Positions 3,926 to 7,941 of a DNA stretch of 7,941 bases are shown here, one piece after another. How positions within the stretch are numbered: the first letter of the stretch is position 1; the number at the start of each line of letters is the position of its first letter. A model generated the notes under the pieces. That model had not been told where the DNA came from. It searched no databases and saw nothing but the letters and a program-made list of their open reading frames with translations. A program made the position numbers and the translations under genes. Source of the DNA: Oscillospiraceae bacterium (GTDB lineage Bacteria; Bacillota; Clostridia; Oscillospirales; Oscillospiraceae). The stretch is from the NCBI GenBank assembly GCA_017558545.1, contig JAFYUG010000413.1, positions 1 through 7,941 of the forward strand, written 5' to 3'.

Positions 3926-4863
3926 AGATCGCGGAACTCGGCCATGATGGAGTCCAGATCAAAGTCGAAATCATCCTCAACCTTGACGGTCTGAACCTTG
4001 GGAGCTGCGGGGGCTACGGGTGCGGCCTTGACTTCTTCGACTACGGGCGCAGCCTTGGGAGCGGCAATAACCTCCTCGCTTACGGCAGGGTAGCTTACGG
4101 CGGGGCGTGCGGGAGCAGCCTTGGGAGCTGCGGGAGCAGGAGCGGCCTTGGGAGCAGCCTTGGGGGGCTCGGGCTTCACATAGTTGGCCACGGGCACTTC
4201 GCTATCGCTCTTGGTGGCATTGGCGGCCTTGATTTCCTCGGCGCGGCGTTCCCACTCGGCAAAGGGGTCAACGGGGTCAACGGTGACGGTTTCAGCTTTG
4301 TGCTCTCGCTTGGGGAACTCGGGGATGGGAGTCTTCTTGCTCTTGGGCAGGATAGAGCCAAGCTTGGAAGCTACGCCTGCCTCGGACTTGGAAGCGGGCT
4401 TTGCGGCCGCGGCCTTGGGATCGGGCTTCTCCAGCAGGGTGAAGAGCACGAACAAAATAGCGCCGACGGTGATATAAATATCGGCGATGTTGAAAACGGG
4501 GAAGTTGATGAACTCGAACTCAATCATATCAACAACATAGCCGCAGATAACGCGGTCGATGCAGTTGCCAACGGCGCCGGCCATGACGATAACGGCCATC
4601 CAGCGGGAGCCGGGGGCGGTGATGATATCAGTTACCAGCACATAGACGATGAGAGCCACGAACACCAGAGTGAGCAGAACGAAGAACCATCTTGCGCCTT
4701 CCAGAATGGAGAAGGCGGCGCCGGTGTTATGGATGTTGGTGAGGCGGATGAGGCCGGGGATGAAGGCCTTCTCGCCGGTGTTGAGAACGATGTTTGCGGT
4801 GGCCCAGTATTTAACGGCCTGGTCGATGATGAGGGCTATGACAGCTACGATTGCGTACAGCAT
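3922..4863 (-). CDS. lspA: Lipoprotein signal peptidase (SPase II) with long C-terminal tail
   Basis: LspA is a membrane aspartic protease that cleaves the signal peptide of diacylated prolipoproteins. Residues 1-145 are the enzyme: four membrane helices (about 2-17, 59-80, 87-105, 124-143), DQAVKYW (14-20), HNTGAAFS (45-52), and the catalytic aspartates D103 in GNCIDR and D128 in FNIADIY. Family members are usually 150-170 residues, but this one has 313. The extra 170 residues are hydrophilic: a basic stretch (KSKKTPIPEFPKREHK), a short helix-like segment (DPFAEWERRAEEIKAANA, 199-216), a KAAP-rich region (230-290), and an acidic end with FDFDLDSIMAEF. LspA termini lie in the cytoplasm, so the tail should too (inference). 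AAGGAGG (4872-4878), 8 nt before the ATG, supports the start. There is no frameshift; the tail stays in frame to a TGA that overlaps rluD. Confidence 0.95.
   Translation of the reverse strand: MLYAIVAVIALIIDQAVKYWATANIVLNTGEKAFIPGLIRLTNIHNTGAAFSILEGARWFFVLLTLVFVALIVYVLVTDIITAPGSRWMAVIVMAGAVGNCIDRVICGYVVDMIEFEFINFPVFNIADIYITVGAILFVLFTLLEKPDPKAAAAKPASKSEAGVASKLGSILPKSKKTPIPEFPKREHKAETVTVDPVDPFAEWERRAEEIKAANATKSDSEVPVANYVKPEPPKAAPKAAPAPAAPKAAPARPAVSYPAVSEEVIAAPKAAPVVEEVKAAPVAPAAPKVQTVKVEDDFDFDLDSIMAEFRDL
3990..4170 (-). repeat. Low-complexity Ala-Pro-Lys coding repeats inside lspA
   Basis: The 10-mer CCTTGGGAGC (plus strand) occurs at 3996-4005, 4053-4062, 4119-4128 and 4146-4155, with near copies between. 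On the coding strand each reads as Ala-Pro-Lys. Such repeats can change in number by slippage or recombination, so tail length may vary between strains. Confidence 0.7.
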
Positions 4864-4895
4864 AGTATTTTCCTCCTTGTTGATTTAGCGTTTGT

Positions 4896-4940
4896 GGCTC
4901 CCTCTGATGAGGGAGCTGTCGCGAAGCGACTGAGGGAGAG
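4896..4940 (+). repeat. Family A two-hairpin element, copy A3
   Basis: Head hairpin GCTCCCTC/GAGGGAGC (4897-4916, TGAT loop), second hairpin GTCGC/GCGAC (4918-4930, GAA loop) and tail TGAGGGAGAG. The tail repeats the 3' arm of the head, so the head's 5' arm could pair with either one. Confidence 0.8.
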
Positions 4941-4977
4941 AACTGCAAAATTTACGCCGGCAAACACAAAGGTTTTT

Positions 4978-5030
4978 CTCTCCCTCCGACTTCGCCTTCG
5001 GCGAAGCCACCTCCCTCGTCAGAGGGAGGC
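4978..5030 (-). repeat. Family A two-hairpin element, copy A4 (inverted relative to A3)
   Basis: On the minus strand it has a head hairpin with an 8-bp stem (5010-5029), a second hairpin CTTCGCC/GGCGAAG (4990-5006) and the tail GGAGGGAGAG. It is the near reverse complement of A3 across 37 bp, so the pair could fold into one long stem. Confidence 0.8.
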
Positions 5031-5060
5031 ATGACCTGCGCAAAATTAACATTGTGTGCT

Positions 5061-5079
5061 AAGGGGGGAGCCTTTAAGT
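5061..5079 (-). repeat. Family A head fragment
   Basis: On the minus strand this reads CTTAAAGGCTCCCCCCTTA. It matches the head flank and first arm of A1 and A2 (TTTAAAGGCTCCC) but lacks the rest. It is probably the remnant of a decayed copy next to A4. Confidence 0.4.
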
Positions 5080-5084
5080 TGTAA

Positions 5085-7874
5085 TTACTCCTCGATTTTT
5101 GCGACAACGGCGGCGCAGCGCTTACACAGGCCGTCTTCGTTGGCTTCCTCGGAGTGGGTCCAGCAGCGGGGGCACTTGGTGCCGGGAGCTTCGGCGGCGG
5201 CAACGGCGATGCCGGGGAAGTTTACGCCGGCAACTGCAGAATCTGCCTGCTCGAAGCTTACCTTGCTGACGATGAAGAGCTCGGCAAGGTTGAATGCCTT
5301 CAGCATCTCCAGAGCGGCTTCGCCCTCGGCGTTAACGGCGGAGAGGCTGACCTTGGCTTCAAGACTCTTACCGATGAGCTTGTTGGAGCGGGCTGCTTCC
5401 AGAACGGCGTTAACATCGCTGCGCAGAGCAATGATGTTATCCCACTTTGCCATTTCCTCGGCGGGAAGCTCATAGGCGGTGAAGGCCTTGTTCATCTCGT
5501 TGAAGATAACGTTGCGGGCATCGTCGCTATCGGCGTGGGGCATAGCCTGCCAAATTTCGTCGCAGGTGAAGGCGAGGATGGGAGCCATAATCTTGGTGAT
5601 GGTGTCCAGAACCAGATACATGGCGGTCTGGGCGCTGCGGCGGGCAAGGCCGTTGCGCTCATCGCAATAAAGTCTATCCTTGATGATGTCAAGGTAGAAG
5701 TTACTCATTTCAACAACGCAGAAATCGTTGATGGCGTGGGTGACGGCGTTGAACTCATAGCCAACATAGGCCTTTTCGCACCTCTCGATGAGCTCGCCCA
5801 GCTTGGTCATTGCCCACTTATCCAGAGGCAGCATCTCTTCGGCGGATACCAGATTGTTGGCATCGAAGCCGTCAAGGTTGCCGAGGCAGTAACGGGCGGT
5901 GTTGCGGAACTTGAGGTAGTTCTGGCTCAGCTGCTTGAAGATGGGATCGGAGCAGCGCATATCTGCGTGGTAATCGGCGCTGGCAGCCCAAAGACGGAGG
6001 AGGTCTGCGCCGTACTTGTTGATGATTTCAGCGGGATCCATGCCGTTGCCAAGGCTCTTATGCATGGCGCGGCCCTGACCGTCAACGGTCCAGCCGTGGG
6101 TCAGGCAGTGCTTGAAGGGAGCGCCCTTGCCCAGTGCGCCAACGGCGGTGAGCATGGAGCTCTGGAACCAGCCGCGATACTGGTCGAGACCCTCAATGTA
6201 AACGGTGGCAGGCCAGAAGCCCTGATCGCGCTGCATGGAGGCATAGTGGGAAGAGCCGGAGTCAAACCAACCGTCAAGGGTGTTCTCTTCCTTGGTAAAG
6301 CCGTGGTTGCAGCCGCAGTGGGGGCAGGCGAAGCCTTCGGGAAGGATTTCGTCAGCTTCCTTCAGGAACCATGCGTTGGAGCCTTCCTTGCCGAAAAGCT
6401 CGCTGACGGCGGTGATGGACTCATCGTTGCAGATGGGCTTGCCGCAGTCGGGGCAGTAGAATACGGGAATGGGCAGACCCCACTTGCGCTGACGGGAGAT
6501 GCACCAGTCGCTGCGCTCGCGGATCATGCTCTTCATGCGGTCAATACCCCAGGCGGGGAACCATTCAACCTCGTCGCAGGCTTCGCAGGCGGCATCCTTG
6601 AATGCGTCAACGGAGCAGAACCACTGGGGAGTGGCGCGGAAGATGATGGGGCCTTTGCAGCGCCAGCAGTGGGGGTAGCTATGGACTATGTCCTCGCTGG
6701 CCAGCAGAGCGCCGCTCTCGCGCATATCGGCGAGAATGATGGGGTTACTCTCTTCGGTCTTGAGACCTGCATACTTGCCTGCATAGTCGGTGTGGCGGCC
6801 GCGGTCATCAACGGGAACAACCATGTCCATGCCATACTTGCGGCAGGTCTGATAGTCGTCTGCGCCAAAGCCGGGTGCGGTGTGGACGCAGCCGGTACCG
6901 CTCTCGGTGGTGACATAGTCAGCGTTGAGAAGGCGGCTGGTCTTAGGCAGGAAGGGATGGTCGGCAATCATATTCTCGAAGAATACGCCGGGATGGGTCT
7001 CGATAACTTCGTAGCCCTCGATGCCTGCAACATTCATGACCTTCTCAACAAGAGCTTCGGCCATGATGTACATCTCGCCATTGGGTGCCTTTACGATGGC
7101 GTAGCTTACATCGGGATGCATGGAGATACCAAGGTTGCCGGGGAGGGTCCAGATGGTGGTGGTCCAAATGACGAAGAAGAGCTTGCTATGGTCAAGGTGA
7201 GAAAGCTTGCCCAGATCGTCATTCATGGCGAACTTCACGTAAACGGTGGTGCAGGGGTCGTCTTTATACTCGATTTCAGCCTCGGCAAGGGCGGTTTCGT
7301 CCTTGGGGCACCAGTAAACGGGCTTGAGACCCTTGTAGATATAGCCCTTCTTATACATCTCGCCGAAAATCTTAACTTCTTCGGCCTCGAAGGAGGGGCT
7401 CATGGTGGTGTAGGGATGCTCCCAATCGCCGATAACACCCATGCGCTGGAACTGTACGGACTGAATGTCAACATACTTCTGAGCATAGTTGTGGCAGGCG
7501 GTGCGGAAGTCGGCCACGTTCATGGCCTTGTGGTTGAGCTTCTGCTCCTTGATGATGGCGCTCTCGATGGGCATGCCGTGGTTATCCCAGCCGGGGATAT
7601 AGGGGGTGTAGTAACCGCGCATGGCGTAGGAGCGGGTGATGAAGTCCTTCAGAGACTTGTTGAGAGCGTGGCCCATGTGGAGGTTGCCGTTGCTGAAGGG
7701 AGGGCCGTCATGGAGGGAGAAGAGGGGCTTGCCCTCGTTCTTCTTCAAAAGCTCATTGTAGATATCGTCTTTCTGCCAGCGAGAGAGCATCTCAGGCTCG
7801 CGCTTGGGCAGACCTGCACGCATGGGAAAATCGGTCTGGGGCAGGTTCAGAGTTGCGTTAAAATCTTTGGACAT
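5085..7874 (-). CDS. ileS: Isoleucyl-tRNA synthetase
   Basis: IleRS charges tRNA-Ile with isoleucine, using ATP, in the cytoplasm, and hydrolyses mis-charged Val-tRNA. The 929 residues are close to the bacterial norm (about 920-940). Visible parts are the HIGH signature as HMGH (66-69), the CP1 editing domain with TTTIWTLPGN (238-247) and GTGCVHTAPGFGADD (326-340), CISRQRKWG (458-466), WFDSGSSH (536-543), the class I KMSKS loop as AMHKS (603-607), an anticodon-binding domain (about 650-820), and a C-terminal zinc finger (Cys901, 904, 917, 920). Extra cysteine pairs CPDC (474-477) and CPHC (517-520) suggest a second metal site. GGGAG at 7884-7888 precedes the ATG by 9 nt. Only 67 bp of leader lie in the window, so a T-box cannot be assessed. 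No T-tract terminator follows; the next gene is lspA. Confidence 0.97.
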   Translation of the reverse strand: MSKDFNATLNLPQTDFPMRAGLPKREPEMLSRWQKDDIYNELLKKNEGKPLFSLHDGPPFSNGNLHMGHALNKSLKDFITRSYAMRGYYTPYIPGWDNHGMPIESAIIKEQKLNHKAMNVADFRTACHNYAQKYVDIQSVQFQRMGVIGDWEHPYTTMSPSFEAEEVKIFGEMYKKGYIYKGLKPVYWCPKDETALAEAEIEYKDDPCTTVYVKFAMNDDLGKLSHLDHSKLFFVIWTTTIWTLPGNLGISMHPDVSYAIVKAPNGEMYIMAEALVEKVMNVAGIEGYEVIETHPGVFFENMIADHPFLPKTSRLLNADYVTTESGTGCVHTAPGFGADDYQTCRKYGMDMVVPVDDRGRHTDYAGKYAGLKTEESNPIILADMRESGALLASEDIVHSYPHCWRCKGPIIFRATPQWFCSVDAFKDAACEACDEVEWFPAWGIDRMKSMIRERSDWCISRQRKWGLPIPVFYCPDCGKPICNDESITAVSELFGKEGSNAWFLKEADEILPEGFACPHCGCNHGFTKEENTLDGWFDSGSSHYASMQRDQGFWPATVYIEGLDQYRGWFQSSMLTAVGALGKGAPFKHCLTHGWTVDGQGRAMHKSLGNGMDPAEIINKYGADLLRLWAASADYHADMRCSDPIFKQLSQNYLKFRNTARYCLGNLDGFDANNLVSAEEMLPLDKWAMTKLGELIERCEKAYVGYEFNAVTHAINDFCVVEMSNFYLDIIKDRLYCDERNGLARRSAQTAMYLVLDTITKIMAPILAFTCDEIWQAMPHADSDDARNVIFNEMNKAFTAYELPAEEMAKWDNIIALRSDVNAVLEAARSNKLIGKSLEAKVSLSAVNAEGEAALEMLKAFNLAELFIVSKVSFEQADSAVAGVNFPGIAVAAAEAPGTKCPRCWTHSEEANEDGLCKRCAAVVAKIEE

Positions 7875-7894
7875 TTCTAATTTCTCCCGGTATA

Positions 7895-7903
7895 TGTGAA
7901 TAA
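7895..7903 (-). other. DnaA-box-like 9-mer in the ileS leader
   Basis: The minus strand reads TTATTCACA, an exact match to TTWTNCACA. It lies 20 bp upstream of the ileS start codon. A single site of this degenerate consensus can occur by chance. Confidence 0.25.
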
Positions 7904-7941
7904 ATTTATATGCGTTTTTGGGTGAAAAGGGGGCTTGTTAA

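Larger units (their letters stand above)
4864..5084. other. ileS-lspA intergenic region, 221 bp
   Basis: It contains the facing pair A3/A4 (4896-5030), a half element (5061-5079) and the lspA ribosome site AAGGAGG (4872-4878). I see neither a T-tract terminator after ileS nor a convincing promoter for lspA. Read-through from ileS is possible, with the hairpins lying within the message. Confidence 0.55.

Noticed and set aside
3922..4428. Separate gene or frameshifted remnant fused to lspA
   Set aside because: The tail is one continuous frame with no internal start and ribosome site, and it ends in an ATGA overlap with rluD, so it reads as part of LspA.
4896..5030. Rho-independent terminator for ileS
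   Set aside because: The hairpins are strong, but no T-tract follows on the minus strand (the sequence after A4 is GAGAGAAAAACC), and they belong to a repeat family that also lies elsewhere.
5154..7880. A 908-codon open reading frame on the plus strand opposite ileS
   Set aside because: It lies in exact codon register with ileS, so its lack of stops only means ileS avoids TTA, CTA and TCA codons. The protein is Gly/Ala/Val-rich with no recognisable domain.
7875..7941. T-box riboswitch leader for ileS
   Set aside because: Only 67 bp of leader are present, without the T-box core or a terminator hairpin; the rest lies outside the window, so it can be neither supported nor excluded.

Overview
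The window looks like chromosomal DNA of a Gram-positive gut-type member of the Clostridia, probably near the Oscillospirales/Ruminococcaceae. The family-level guess is inference. It rests on the ileS-lspA-rluD gene order (compare ileS-ylyA-lspA-ylyB in Bacillus subtilis), a B. subtilis-like ThyA, a clostridial-type DHFR without the usual Pro-Trp motif, strong AGGAGG-type ribosome sites, and dense palindromic intergenic repeats. There are six complete protein genes, all on the minus strand, so transcription runs from high to low coordinates. I see no rRNA, tRNA, CRISPR array, transposase or phage gene.

Layout in transcription order. ileS (7874-5085) encodes isoleucyl-tRNA synthetase. After a 221-bp gap filled by two facing repeat elements come lspA (4863-3922), the lipoprotein signal peptidase with an unusual 170-residue Ala/Pro/Lys-rich tail, and a RluD-type pseudouridine synthase (3925-3005). 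These two overlap by 4 bp, and a strong hairpin terminator (2964-2995) follows. Next is 2654-2963, a gene-free stretch holding four different repeat elements. A good promoter (2626-2653) then drives thyA (2589-1759) and folA (1762-1277), which also overlap by 4 bp and end at the terminator at 1241-1272. The last gene (1120-443) is an XRE-type regulator with a beta-strand repeat domain behind its DNA-binding head. It has its own promoter and ends in a terminator at 401-441. Positions 1-400 hold no gene, only repeats.

How the genes work together. thyA and folA form a closed pathway: ThyA makes dTMP and oxidises methylene-THF to DHF, and DHFR reduces DHF back to THF. ileS, lspA and rluD serve translation and lipoprotein maturation and follow a conserved Firmicutes neighbourhood.

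The unusual content is mostly non-coding. One family of two-hairpin elements (called A here) occurs five to six times, twice as tail-to-tail pairs with almost the same spacing. Two other hairpin families (B and C) recur in both long gene-free stretches. The 9-mer TTTTCCACA, which fits the DnaA-box consensus TTWTNCACA, occurs five times in the first 1.2 kb. Among the proteins, the LspA tail with its acidic C-terminal motif and the regulator's repeat domain are the best candidates for undescribed biology. I found no clear new multi-gene system.
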